Shown here one piece after another: positions 7,601 through 19,800 of a stretch of DNA of 20,186 bases (positions within the stretch are counted from its first letter, which is position 1; the number at the start of each line of letters is the position of its first letter). The notes beneath the pieces are model-generated. The model was not told the origin of the DNA, searched no databases, and saw only the letters and a program-made list of their open reading frames with translations. The translations under genes and the position numbers were made by a program. This stretch comes from Muribaculum sp. (lineage in GTDB: Bacteria > Bacteroidota > Bacteroidia > Bacteroidales > Muribaculaceae): assembly GCA_009775095.1 (NCBI GenBank), contig VSOZ01000042.1:1-20186 (forward strand), written 5' to 3'.

Positions 7601-8439
7601 ACCTTATACGCGCCACTATCGTAAACTATCTGCGTAAGTCAAAGGAGATCGATGCAGAGTTGCGTCGCAAGAAGTTTGACATCTCTATAGGTGATGAGCT
7701 TCCTTCCGGCATCATGCAGATGGCTAAGGTATACATAGCCAAGAAACGTAAGATCAGCGTGGGCGACAAGATGGCCGGTCGTCACGGTAACAAGGGTATC
7801 GTGTCGCGTATCGTGCGTCAGGAGGATATGCCTTTCCTTGCCGACGGTACTCCGGTTGACATTGTGCTTAACCCGCTGGGTGTGCCTTCACGTATGAACC
7901 TCGGTCAGATATTCGAGACAGTTCTCGGATGGTCAGGCGCAATACTTGGCGACAAGTTCGCTACTCCTATCTTTGACGGTGCAAGCCTTGATGACCTCAA
8001 TGAATGGACCGATAAAGCAGGACTTCCCCGTTACGGTAAGACATATCTTTACGACGGTGGCACAGGCGAGCGTTTTGACCAGCCGGCTACAGTGGGTATC
8101 ATCTACATGCTTAAGCTCGGCCATATGGTCGAGGACAAGATGCATGCACGTAGCATCGGTCCGTACTCTCTTATTACTCAGCAGCCTCTCGGCGGTAAGG
8201 CCCAGTTCGGCGGTCAGCGCTTCGGAGAGATGGAGGTTTGGGCGCTCGAAGCATTCGGCGCATCTCACATCCTTCAGGAGATTCTTACCATCAAGAGTGA
8301 TGATGTCAACGGCCGTAGCAAGGCTTATGAAGCTATTGTCAAAGGCGAGCCCATGCCGCCGGCCGGTATACCGGAGTCGCTCAACGTGCTTCTACATGAG
8401 TTGCGCGGTCTCGGTCTGAGCATCAACTTAGAGCAGTAA
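4627..8439 (+). CDS. rpoB: DNA-directed RNA polymerase subunit beta
   Basis: RpoB is the beta subunit of RNA polymerase and forms one pincer and part of the active site. The product is 1270 aa, a usual length for Bacteroidales. The rifampicin pocket is recognisable (LSQFMDQTNPLAEMTHKRRM at 472-491). The E. coli positions D516, H526 and S531 correspond to D477, H487 and S492, all wild type, so this allele looks rifampicin-sensitive at the main sites; A483 replaces the E. coli serine 522. The active-site segment GDKMAGRHGNKG has K1048 and K1056, equivalent to E. coli K1065 and K1073. The conserved segment QPLGGKAQFGGQRFGEMEVW near the C-terminus contacts beta'. The start at 4627 gives MSVSLTKPRVNF. 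rpoC follows after 34 nt. Confidence 0.99.
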   Translation: MSVSLTKPRVNFASVKNPLPYPDFLEVQLKSFQDFLQLDTPPEKRNNEGLYKVFAENFPIVDTRNNYVLEFLDYYIDPPRYTIEECLERGLTYSVPLKAKLKLYCTDPDHEDFAPKIQDVYLGPIPYMTAQGTFVINGAERVVVSQLHRSPGVFFGQSTHANGTKLYSARIIPFRGSWIEFATDINNVMYAYIDRKKKLPVTTLLRAIGLESDKDIIEIFGLAEEIKVNKTNLKKAVGRKLAARVLKTWVEDFVDEDTGEVVSIERNQVVIDRETVLEEDQIDEIIESGAQTILLHKEDANTSDYSIIFNTLQKDTSNSEKEAIQYIYRQLRNAEPPDDASAREVITNLFFSEKRYDLGEVGRYRINKKLGLGTSMDVKVLTKEDIIAIIKYLIELINSKTDVDDIDHLSNRRVRTVGEQLYNQFGVGLARMSRTIRERMNVRDNEDFTPIDLINAKTISSVINTFFGTNALSQFMDQTNPLAEMTHKRRMSALGPGGLSRERAGFEVRDVHYTHYGRLCPIETPEGPNIGLISSLCVYAKINDLGFIETPYRKVEDAKVNINNDEVVYLTAEVEEGQVIAQGNAPLNPDGTFVRDRVKARLDADFPIVAPGEVNLMDVSPTQIASIAASLIPFLEHDDANRALMGSNMMRQAVPLLRSEAPIVGTGLEGQLIRDSRTQITAEGEGVIEFVDATVIRIRYDRTEDEEFVAFEDSVKEYHIPKFRKTNQSTTIDLRPICEKGQRVTAGQILTEGYSTENGELALGRNLKVAFMPWKGYNYEDAIVLNERVVREDILTSVHVDEYSLEVRETKRGMEELTSDIPNVSEDATKDLDERGIIRVGAHVEPGDIMIGKITPKGESDPTPEEKLLRAIFGDKAGDVKDASLKATPSLKGVVIGTNLFSRAAKKKKTKSANAQLPKLDEEYEAKQAELMDVLVNKLMVLTEGKTSQGVKDFLGADIIAKGAKFTPSALKGINYDTVNLSKWTNDAHKNDLIRATIVNYLRKSKEIDAELRRKKFDISIGDELPSGIMQMAKVYIAKKRKISVGDKMAGRHGNKGIVSRIVRQEDMPFLADGTPVDIVLNPLGVPSRMNLGQIFETVLGWSGAILGDKFATPIFDGASLDDLNEWTDKAGLPRYGKTYLYDGGTGERFDQPATVGIIYMLKLGHMVEDKMHARSIGPYSLITQQPLGGKAQFGGQRFGEMEVWALEAFGASHILQEILTIKSDDVNGRSKAYEAIVKGEPMPPAGIPESLNVLLHELRGLGLSINLEQ

Positions 8440-8473
8440 CAGTTTTCATTTGTAAGAAAGGACTATACAAAAT

Positions 8474-12763
<4,290 letters not shown>

Positions 12764-12780
12764 AAAATTTCATATAAACG

Positions 12781-12830
12781 ATGAGGGCCGTGAATCAGAT
12801 GATTTTCGGCCCTCATTATTTTTATCTTTT
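12781..12830 (+). terminator. Intrinsic terminator after rpoC, possibly bidirectional
   Basis: ATGAGGGCCG (12781-12790) pairs with CGGCCCTCAT (12807-12816). An inner AATC/GATT pairing can extend the hairpin. The tract ATTTTTATCTTTT follows on the + strand, so this is a good intrinsic terminator for the cluster ending in rpoC. On the - strand the same stem lies just beyond the stop of the convergent AbiC-like gene and is followed by a weaker T-rich stretch, so it may serve both directions. Confidence 0.85.
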
Positions 12831-13734
12831 ACGGCTGTTTAGGAGTGCGTTCGTTGCGGCCGAGAAATCTGAATTGTGTCGCAGGGTACATCATGTGGTG
12901 TGTGCGATGCAGAAGTGTGCCCTCACTGATGTTTTCAAGAAAACCGTATTTGTCCATATAGGAGCGGAACAGATATTTGTAATCCTTGTCAACACCATGG
13001 TGTGATATTGCATAGTAAAATATCAGGGCGAGTTCGTCGTTTGACATCTGTGACTGAAATATGCCGAGGTAGTGCGATATTTTCCGTGTAGCGTCAGGTG
13101 CGTTTTCCCAATTGCGTACTACAAAATCGATCGTATTGAATACGAATCTGAAATAGTAGTCTATGTCATATCCCGATTCCGTTACATATGTCTCGAATAA
13201 TTCGGCGGTATATTGTTCTACCTTCTCGCACTCAACCCTGTTTAAACTCTTTTGGTTGAGATAAGCGGCCACTTCTTTACCTTCGCGTGTGCCATTGTGC
13301 GATCTGTAAAACCAACGGAAGCCCTCATAATAGTCATGCAGATTGTATCTTTTGTTTTCGCTTGCTTCACTTAAGTCTTCATTGATGTTTTTACGTATGT
13401 TGTAAAACGTATTGAACATATTGAAATACGTGCTCTCAAAACGGTTTCTTGCGGAATCGTTTCTTAATTCGCCGAACTGTTTTCGTTGTTCGCGAAATGT
13501 TGCAAACATAAACATCGTGGCCGAAAACGACAGACATACTCCGACTGTGCCGGCTATGAGTTCACCGGGCGCTTTGCTCATACGGCTACGTAGTGCGGTG
13601 TATCCATCTTCAATTGAAGACAGTTCTGTGCATATGAATATGACATATGCTAATGCCATCGCTGTAGCGAGTCCGGCAAACACCCATGCGAGCGCATACA
13701 CTCCTTCCGTCCGATTAGTCCTGTCCTTCATCAT
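12829..13734 (-). CDS. Putative phage abortive infection protein (putAbiC/AbiC-like), two TM segments
   Basis: The 301-aa protein begins with two hydrophobic segments (about 12-36 and 59-80), followed by a soluble helical region. The features I recognise as AbiC/putAbiC-like are the stretch FESTYFNMFNTFYNI (about 99-113), YFRFVFNTIDFV (194-205), and QSQMSNDELALIFY (227-240) followed by a YMDKYGFLENI segment. AbiC of Lactococcus causes abortive phage infection; the mechanism is not settled. A role in phage defence here is inferred from family resemblance only. I chose ATG 13734 (13731 is equally possible). These starts overlap the end of the upstream gene by 17-20 nt, typical of translational coupling. 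An in-frame ATG at 13776 would give 315 aa but a longer overlap. No catalytic motif is evident. It converges on rpoC and its DNA looks more AT-rich in places than rpoBC. Confidence 0.72.
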   Translation of the reverse strand: MMKDRTNRTEGVYALAWVFAGLATAMALAYVIFICTELSSIEDGYTALRSRMSKAPGELIAGTVGVCLSFSATMFMFATFREQRKQFGELRNDSARNRFESTYFNMFNTFYNIRKNINEDLSEASENKRYNLHDYYEGFRWFYRSHNGTREGKEVAAYLNQKSLNRVECEKVEQYTAELFETYVTESGYDIDYYFRFVFNTIDFVVRNWENAPDATRKISHYLGIFQSQMSNDELALIFYYAISHHGVDKDYKYLFRSYMDKYGFLENISEGTLLHRTHHMMYPATQFRFLGRNERTPKQP

Positions 13735-14692
13735 TATCGCGTATATATGACATAAGTATATTGGCTTGACGCTCAATGGAAGCGAAATCGGGGTAACCGT
13801 CGGAGCCGTACCGCACTTTATAGGTTATATCCATGTTTGTTCCGAGTCCCTCAATGCGTGCTATGGACACGGTCCTGACTTTATCGCCGATTTTTAGTTC
13901 AAATGCTATATCGGCACACGTTATATTTTCAAACACATATGTGCCTGACGATCTTTTGTTTTCGAAGAGACGGTTAAACCATTTTCGTACATCGATGACC
14001 CGGTCGCGTCCCGCCTTATAGACAATGTCTGCGTCAACGTCCGTGTCATTGACAAGACTGTCGGTAATACGGCCAAGTGAAAGATTTCCGTATGACACAC
14101 CGCGCAGTATCACCTTCTTGGCTTCGGAAACGACCGACATGTTTTCTTCAAATACTTCTTTGAGCATGAACGGATTGATGTTCAGTACATAATTTGAACC
14201 TAACTCTTTGCCTGCATATTCTCGTATGGCCTTGGTAAGTATGGTGTGTATGCCGATGTTGCCTATGCGTTCAAGGATCAGGTAACCGTAAGGCGAATTT
14301 TCATGAATGTTAATCATGAAGTAAAACGGTACCATAGGAGCATCGTTTTTGCCTTTCATATATTTGAGATATCCCGTGTCGGAGTCGATGATGCTCTCTT
14401 CCGTGCCGTATTCACCCGACTCGATTATTCCCGAGAGATAGCGCCCGAGCCTGTTTAGGTAAAATCTGTCGCGGCCATCTTGTCTTATCCTGCTTACGCG
14501 CCTTTCTTCGTCACTCTCTTTGTCATTGTACAGACGGCTTTTGTGATTGTGTGTCTTCCATGTCTCAAGCATTGATCCAATTATAGCAAGAATATCTCTT
14601 TTGTCATCGAAATCGCATAATATTACCTTTGCGTTACGGTCGTTACGCAGATTTATGGATATTCTGTATATACTCAGACTATAATTTTTCAT
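13715..14692 (-). CDS. Uncharacterised soluble protein, partner of the AbiC-like gene
   Basis: I do not recognise this 325-aa protein. It has no signal peptide or TM segment and should be cytosolic. Visible features are an N-terminal beta-rich start (NYSLSIYRISINLRN), a charged stretch about 45-75, and a central segment near residues 120-150 (VPFYFMINIHENSPYGYLIL, then ERIGNIGIHTIL). An Arg-containing strand follows toward the C-terminus (KVRTVSIARIEGLG). No nuclease, NTPase, methylase or helix-turn-helix motif stands out. Its stop codon lies inside the start region of the downstream AbiC-like gene, so the two are probably translated together. By position it could be the sensor, effector or control partner of a two-gene defence unit; that is inference. 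The upstream gap (14693-14754) contains a TTG but no clear TAnnTTTG box. Confidence 0.6.
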   Translation of the reverse strand: MKNYSLSIYRISINLRNDRNAKVILCDFDDKRDILAIIGSMLETWKTHNHKSRLYNDKESDEERRVSRIRQDGRDRFYLNRLGRYLSGIIESGEYGTEESIIDSDTGYLKYMKGKNDAPMVPFYFMINIHENSPYGYLILERIGNIGIHTILTKAIREYAGKELGSNYVLNINPFMLKEVFEENMSVVSEAKKVILRGVSYGNLSLGRITDSLVNDTDVDADIVYKAGRDRVIDVRKWFNRLFENKRSSGTYVFENITCADIAFELKIGDKVRTVSIARIEGLGTNMDITYKVRYGSDGYPDFASIERQANILMSYIRDNDEGQD

Positions 14693-14754
14693 TTATAAAC
14701 ATTATGTGGATACATTTAATAACAACCGACTGCATAACTTCGTTTATTCTGGTG

Positions 14755-14800
14755 TTATAAAATTAGGGAGCGGCACGTCATTTTATGACAGTCCGCTCCC
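14755..14800 (-). terminator. Intrinsic terminator downstream of the MFS gene
   Basis: GGGAGCGG (14766-14773) pairs with CCGCTCCC (14793-14800). Beyond a 3-nt internal mismatch, GTCAT (14777-14781) pairs with ATGAC (14785-14789) around a 3-nt loop. Reading the - strand, the stem is followed by TAATTTTAT, a T-rich tail. It lies 29 nt past the MFS stop and would close the GH92-GntR-MFS unit before the two accessory genes. Confidence 0.8.
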
Positions 14801-14829
14801 TTTATGTTGACTCTTAAAATCTTGTATGT

Positions 14830-16005
14830 TTATGCAGAGGTCGTGTCGGGTGCAGGTTTCCGGCATTTCAGGACCGCGGCACAGTAGCCGAGGTAAAGCA
14901 TACAGCCTGTGATTACAATCAAAGAACCGCATTGATTGCCTACGGTGTCAGCAAGTATGCCCATAAGCGGCGGTATTACCGCTCCGCCGAATACTCCCAT
15001 TATCATAAGTCCGGATATCTCGTTCTCTTTTTCCGGTTTGGCTTTGAGCGCTTCGGCATAGATAATGGAGAATATACTTGAACAGAAAAAGCCTATAAGT
15101 CCGATTATTGCCATTATATATACAGAGCCTGTCGCGAAGTATAGCAGACATATTGATATGATGGCCGCGGCAATGTTGACGCGGAAGTATACAATACCCG
15201 ATATGCGTGTAAGGAATATCGTTCCTATAAAAGCCCCGGCAGTGCGGCATACAAAATATACGCTTGAGGCAAAGCCCGCGTCATGCACCGCATAACCGCA
15301 TCGCTCAATGAGCAGTTTGGGCGCCACTGTATTTATACCTACGTCGGTACCCACTACGAAAAATATGCCGAGAAACAGCAACAGGATCTTGCCGCCTTTA
15401 AGCAGCCCCAAAGTAGCGCTTACAGAAGATTTAGTCTCGGCGGGTTCTTCCGTTATGGGAGTCAGTTGCAGCCATATCGTTGATAGTACGGTTATAGCGG
15501 CGAAGATGGGGAAGAGATATTGCCAGTTGCCGAGACGGCTTACCGCGAAAGCCGCGATAAACGGTCCGCAGAATGACGATACGGCCTTTATTACCTGCCC
15601 TGCTGTAAGTGAACTTGTAAGTGCGTTACCCTTTACTACATTGGCGAGTAGGGGGTTGAGCGATACCTGCAGTATGGTATTACCCACACCGAGTAGAAGA
15701 AACGCCGTCATACATGTTACGAGGTTGTAGCTGAAAAACGGTATCAACATTCCCGCTATGGTTATGACATTGCTGGCAATAACCATGCGTTTTCGTCCGA
15801 AACGGTTCATCAGCAGAGCGCTCGGCAGCGACAGCAGCAGAAACCATATGAACACCATCGAAGGTATGAAGCCCGCCATGGTTTCATTAAGGTTGAAGTC
15901 TTTCTGCACGTAGCTTGTAGATATACCGACCACGTCGCAGAAGCCCATAATGAAAAATCCGAAAAGTACCGGTAGCAGTTGTGCTATGTATTGACCTTTT
16001 TTCAT
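14830..16005 (-). CDS. MFS sugar permease (FHS/FucP-like)
   Basis: The 391-aa inner-membrane protein is strongly hydrophobic throughout, with about 12 TM segments in two halves joined by a hydrophilic loop near 200-215 (the ITEEPAETKSS stretch). The MFS motif-A-like sequence NRFGRKRM (67-74) lies between TM2 and TM3. The segment GVGNTILQVSLNPLLANV in TM4-5 and GLMIMGVFGGAVIPPLMGIL in TM10-11 resemble the fucose/glucose proton symporter group. It starts 12 nt after the GntR stop, so co-transcription is very likely. With a GH92 enzyme upstream, the probable cargo is mannose or a short mannoside, but sequence alone does not fix the substrate. Confidence 0.85.
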   Translation of the reverse strand: MKKGQYIAQLLPVLFGFFIMGFCDVVGISTSYVQKDFNLNETMAGFIPSMVFIWFLLLSLPSALLMNRFGRKRMVIASNVITIAGMLIPFFSYNLVTCMTAFLLLGVGNTILQVSLNPLLANVVKGNALTSSLTAGQVIKAVSSFCGPFIAAFAVSRLGNWQYLFPIFAAITVLSTIWLQLTPITEEPAETKSSVSATLGLLKGGKILLLFLGIFFVVGTDVGINTVAPKLLIERCGYAVHDAGFASSVYFVCRTAGAFIGTIFLTRISGIVYFRVNIAAAIISICLLYFATGSVYIMAIIGLIGFFCSSIFSIIYAEALKAKPEKENEISGLMIMGVFGGAVIPPLMGILADTVGNQCGSLIVITGCMLYLGYCAAVLKCRKPAPDTTSA

Positions 16006-16017
16006 ATTAAGGTGCTA

Positions 16018-16749
16018 TTAGTCGTTAACAAATTCTATCGAATAGGTAAAACTGTCGGCGCGATAAAAACCGATATTGTACTCTACGGGAAGTCCGTTTA
16101 CGTCAAGAACGAAGCGTTTGCGCACAAGTATCGGCTCTCCCTCTGATATTTCGAGCTTCTCGGCCAGCTCGTTGTCGGCGGCACATGCCGATATCATCTC
16201 TCGCGAGGTCTTGACCCTGATGCCGTAGTTCTTCTGCAGATTCTCATAAAGCGGCATCGCCAGATCCTCTTCTCCGGTCATCGGTATCGTCGGGTTGAAG
16301 TATGAGATGAAGTAAACAAACGGCAGGCCGGGACGTCCGCGCAGTCGCTCAAGACACAGCAGTCTCATGTCATCCGACACCTTGAAAAATTCAGCGGCTT
16401 CAACAGGTGCTTTTTTCCGTGAAAGGTGAAGTTCGAAGTTTTCCACCTCCATGCCTTGAAGCTTCATCTCTTGCGAGAAGCTCATCCAGTTACGGGCATT
16501 GCCCATGACTTTCAGAGGAGCTACGGTGGTACCGTAGCTCTTCTTTCTGATAAGCAGTCCTTCAAACACAAGGCGATTGATCGCTTGACGCAGTGTGTTG
16601 CGTGATATGTTGAGCTGATGCGATAGTTCGACTTCACTCGGGAGCAGTCGACCTTTCTGATACTCCTCCTGCTGTATCATGCGGCGCAAAAGGTCCTCGG
16701 CCTGTTGATGCAGCGGCATGGGGGAGGTAGGATCAAGTTGTAGTTTCAT
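16018..16749 (-). CDS. GntR-family transcriptional regulator with UTRA domain
   Basis: The 243-aa protein has an N-terminal winged helix-turn-helix of the GntR family (about 1-75). LPSE lies at 36-39 and NISRNTLRQAINRLVFEGLL at 47-66. A UTRA effector-binding domain follows (about 90-240), with the typical C-terminal GLPVEYNIGFYRADSFTYSIE. UTRA regulators usually sense a sugar phosphate or similar small ligand and often repress their own locus. It sits between the GH92 and MFS genes, so it probably controls them in response to a mannose-derived signal; the ligand is inferred. The 80-nt gap before it is AT-rich and holds a TATTTTTG box at 16801-16794 (- strand) matching the Bacteroidales -7 consensus, but no TTG at the usual spacing. 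Confidence 0.9.
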   Translation of the reverse strand: MKLQLDPTSPMPLHQQAEDLLRRMIQQEEYQKGRLLPSEVELSHQLNISRNTLRQAINRLVFEGLLIRKKSYGTTVAPLKVMGNARNWMSFSQEMKLQGMEVENFELHLSRKKAPVEAAEFFKVSDDMRLLCLERLRGRPGLPFVYFISYFNPTIPMTGEEDLAMPLYENLQKNYGIRVKTSREMISACAADNELAEKLEISEGEPILVRKRFVLDVNGLPVEYNIGFYRADSFTYSIEFVND

Positions 16750-16829
16750 ATGTAGGTAAGTTTTATATATTCGATAGCCGTTTAACAGTTATGCAAAAAT
16801 AATTAAAAATTTGTTGTTTTTAGAGCAAT

Positions 16830-19800
16830 TCACTTCTCAATACCCCAATTCTTATTGGGCTCCGGACCCATTACGAGGTGCAGTTCTCCGCCTTTGAGCA
16901 ATTCTTTTGCCGGAAACCTGAACGAATTAAGAGGCTTGCCGTTGAGTGTGGCTTTCTGCACGTATATGTTTTTACGCGATGCGTTATCCGCTTTGATGGT
17001 GAACGACTTTCCGCGGCCGTAGCGGTTGCCGAGGTCTATTGTCACTTCTTCAAACAGCGGGCTGCCTATTTCGTATACAGGTTCTACCGCACATCCACCG
17101 TCGATCTGAAACAGTCCAAGCGCCGTCATGATGGCCCAAGCGCTCATCTGTCCCTGATCTTCATCGCCGAGGTATGCATTGGCTATGCCGTAGCCATAAT
17201 AGCGGTCAAGTATCGAGCGGCTCCAACGTTGGGTATTCCACGGTTGACCGGCGTAGTTGAACAGATATGCGAAGTGCATTGACTGCTGGTTACCTTGCAC
17301 CACGGGATGGTCCCAATACTGGTCGTTGGGTGCGTTATAGCGCCAAGCCTCATCTTGGTTGAAACCCCACAGGAGCCGGTCGGTAAAGCGTTTATGTCCT
17401 ATCTTCTCCACCAACGCAGGCACGTCCTGCGGAACGAAGAATGTAAGCTGCCATGCATTGCCTTCTACATAATGTTGGTTTGCGCCACTACGGAAGGGGT
17501 CGAAGTCTTTCAGCCATTTGCCTTCGCTGTCGCGCATGTGGCAGTAACCTTCGTCGCTGATGACATTGCGCCACCAGTATCCACGATCGTTGAACTTGTC
17601 GTACAGTTCTTTCTCTCCCAAAGCTTTGGCAAGCTGTCCCACTGTCCAGTCATCGTAAGAATACTCCATGGTGTTGGAGAAGCGACCTTTGTCATATGGT
17701 ACATATTTATGCTCCATATAAGCGACAAGATCACGGTTGCCGGCAAAGCCTTTATATACCTTTTGCGCCGGAGTCGTCTGCATTTTTACCGCCGCTTCAA
17801 GAGCCTTTCGGCCGTCAAAGTCTCGTATGCCCATCTGCCAAGCGCTCACTATCTGCGGTATCTCATGTTCACCTACCATGACGGGTATATAGTTTAGCCC
17901 GGCAGGACCTTTTGCGAGCCAGCCGTTAGCATCGTATAGAGCTAATTGCGAACCTACCCAGCGGCTTGACCATTCGGGTGCGACAAGGTTCCAGAACTGG
18001 TTGAGATTCCAGAATGAGTTCCAGAAGGCATCGCATCCTATCATAGCATCGCGCGACGGGTCTTTTACACGGTGTTTTTTACCGTCGGTGGCTATCCACT
18101 CGCCGTTTATGTCGCTCCAGACATTGCGGCTGCACAGTGCGCGGTACATATTATTGTAGAAGCGGGTCTTTTCTATCCGGTCATCGGTCTTTATGTTTAG
18201 ACGGGCAAAGAGGTCGTTCCATGTGTCGACCTGATTGCTGCGTACAGCCTCAAAATTCCACCCAAACGGCTCTACAACCTCCTTTTGAAGATTTTCGGCA
18301 GCGTTGGCTATGCTTACCGGGGAGATTGCCGTACGCACCTGCACAACCGGATTTTCTTTCGGATCAAATTCAACAAAAAGACCCGCATCGGTGCATGGAC
18401 CCGACTCAAGTTGGGTTACTCCGTGTTTTATTGTCTTGTCGCACCAGCTGCCGATACTTTTTATCGGTCGGTCAAATTCTATTACAAAGTTGACGTTATA
18501 GTCCTGATCTGCATCATGACTCCATACTCCGGGCGAGTACTGGTGGCAATAGCCCTCAATGCGCGAAGGACCTGTCTGTGTCACTTTCAGATCTTTGAGC
18601 TGTATGCCGTATTCGGCTTCCGGATGAAGTTCAATAAGTATACGTCCCGTACCTCGGTCGGCGGGGAATGTGAATCGTTCGAAGCCGCAGCGTGTTGTAG
18701 CCGTAATCTCAGCTTTTATTCCGTAATCTGTAAGGTCGGTCGCGTAATATCCGATTTCGGCTTTCTCGGTGCGTTTGTCAATGCGTGAGCGATATCCTTC
18801 GTCGGGTTTCTGTTCATCGCCGACTTTAACTTTTAAGTCTCCGTTGGCTGCCATGATACCGAGTCCGCCGAGCGTCCATTCGTGTATGTGGCTGAAACAC
18901 CCTATGTTTTCGAATGAAGGCTGATATCCTGCTTGCCATCCGCTGTTCTGATTGTCGGGACTTAGCTTGACCATGCTGAACGGCATCCACGGGCCCGGAG
19001 CTATCATCCAGCGTGAATGTGCGGTGCCGAATCTTGTATCGATATAATCAGCGGGAGTCTGCTGTTTTTGTGGAGACCTGACTACTGTACCGGATGCTAT
19101 TTCGCGATTGTCGCAAAGTATGCGGTAACGGCTTGTCTTCGGCTTCTTTACTGCCGGCATTGGAGCTTCAAACATATAGCGGCCGGCCTCGGTCTTTTTT
19201 GAAAAGATTTTTTTACCGTCTACCTCCACTTGGAGCAGGGGATTGCCTGAAAGGTGCTCTATGTCTACAATAAGAGGTTGGGTGTCGTCAAGTTGGTAGT
19301 CGGCGCTCTCTACATTACGTACAAATATGCCGGAAGGTTTTGTTGCAGTCGAGCCTTTGGGGCCTGTAAGTGCCAAGTGATCGAAAAGTATCCAAGAACC
19401 TTCGAGTACGGTAACGGTGATTTCGTTAGGTCCTTTTCTTAATGTATTGCCCTCAAGAGGCATTGTCAGTGACAGAGGAGTAGCCGCATTCAGGTTGCCG
19501 GTTATCGATAGTGTATCGGTTATCGGTTCGTTTTGACGCGGTTTACGCTGACGATTGAGGTCATGCCCTTCTGCAGTCAGTTGAAATTTTTGGTCTTGTC
19601 CGTTAACGCTTATTTTTACGAGCGGTAAAAATGTCTTGGCGTAATCGGCAAGATCAAGTTGAAATGCATAGCCTGATTTAGCCGGCTTTTTGTCAAGGTC
19701 GAAAAGTATGGTCACTTGATGTGTGCGCCATCCCGATGTCGGCCAAGTGCCGCCCCAAGTGTCGGTGGGCCCGGGCAGTACATAGGGGAAGTCTACCGAC

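Noticed and set aside
12831..13005. Short + strand open frame after rpoC (12781-13005)
   Set aside because: It begins inside the rpoC terminator and lies antisense to the AbiC-like gene, with no family resemblance.
13735..13776. Longer start of the AbiC-like protein at 13776
   Set aside because: It would overlap the upstream gene by 62 nt and add residues before the first TM segment. The 13734 or 13731 start gives a short overlap typical of coupled genes.
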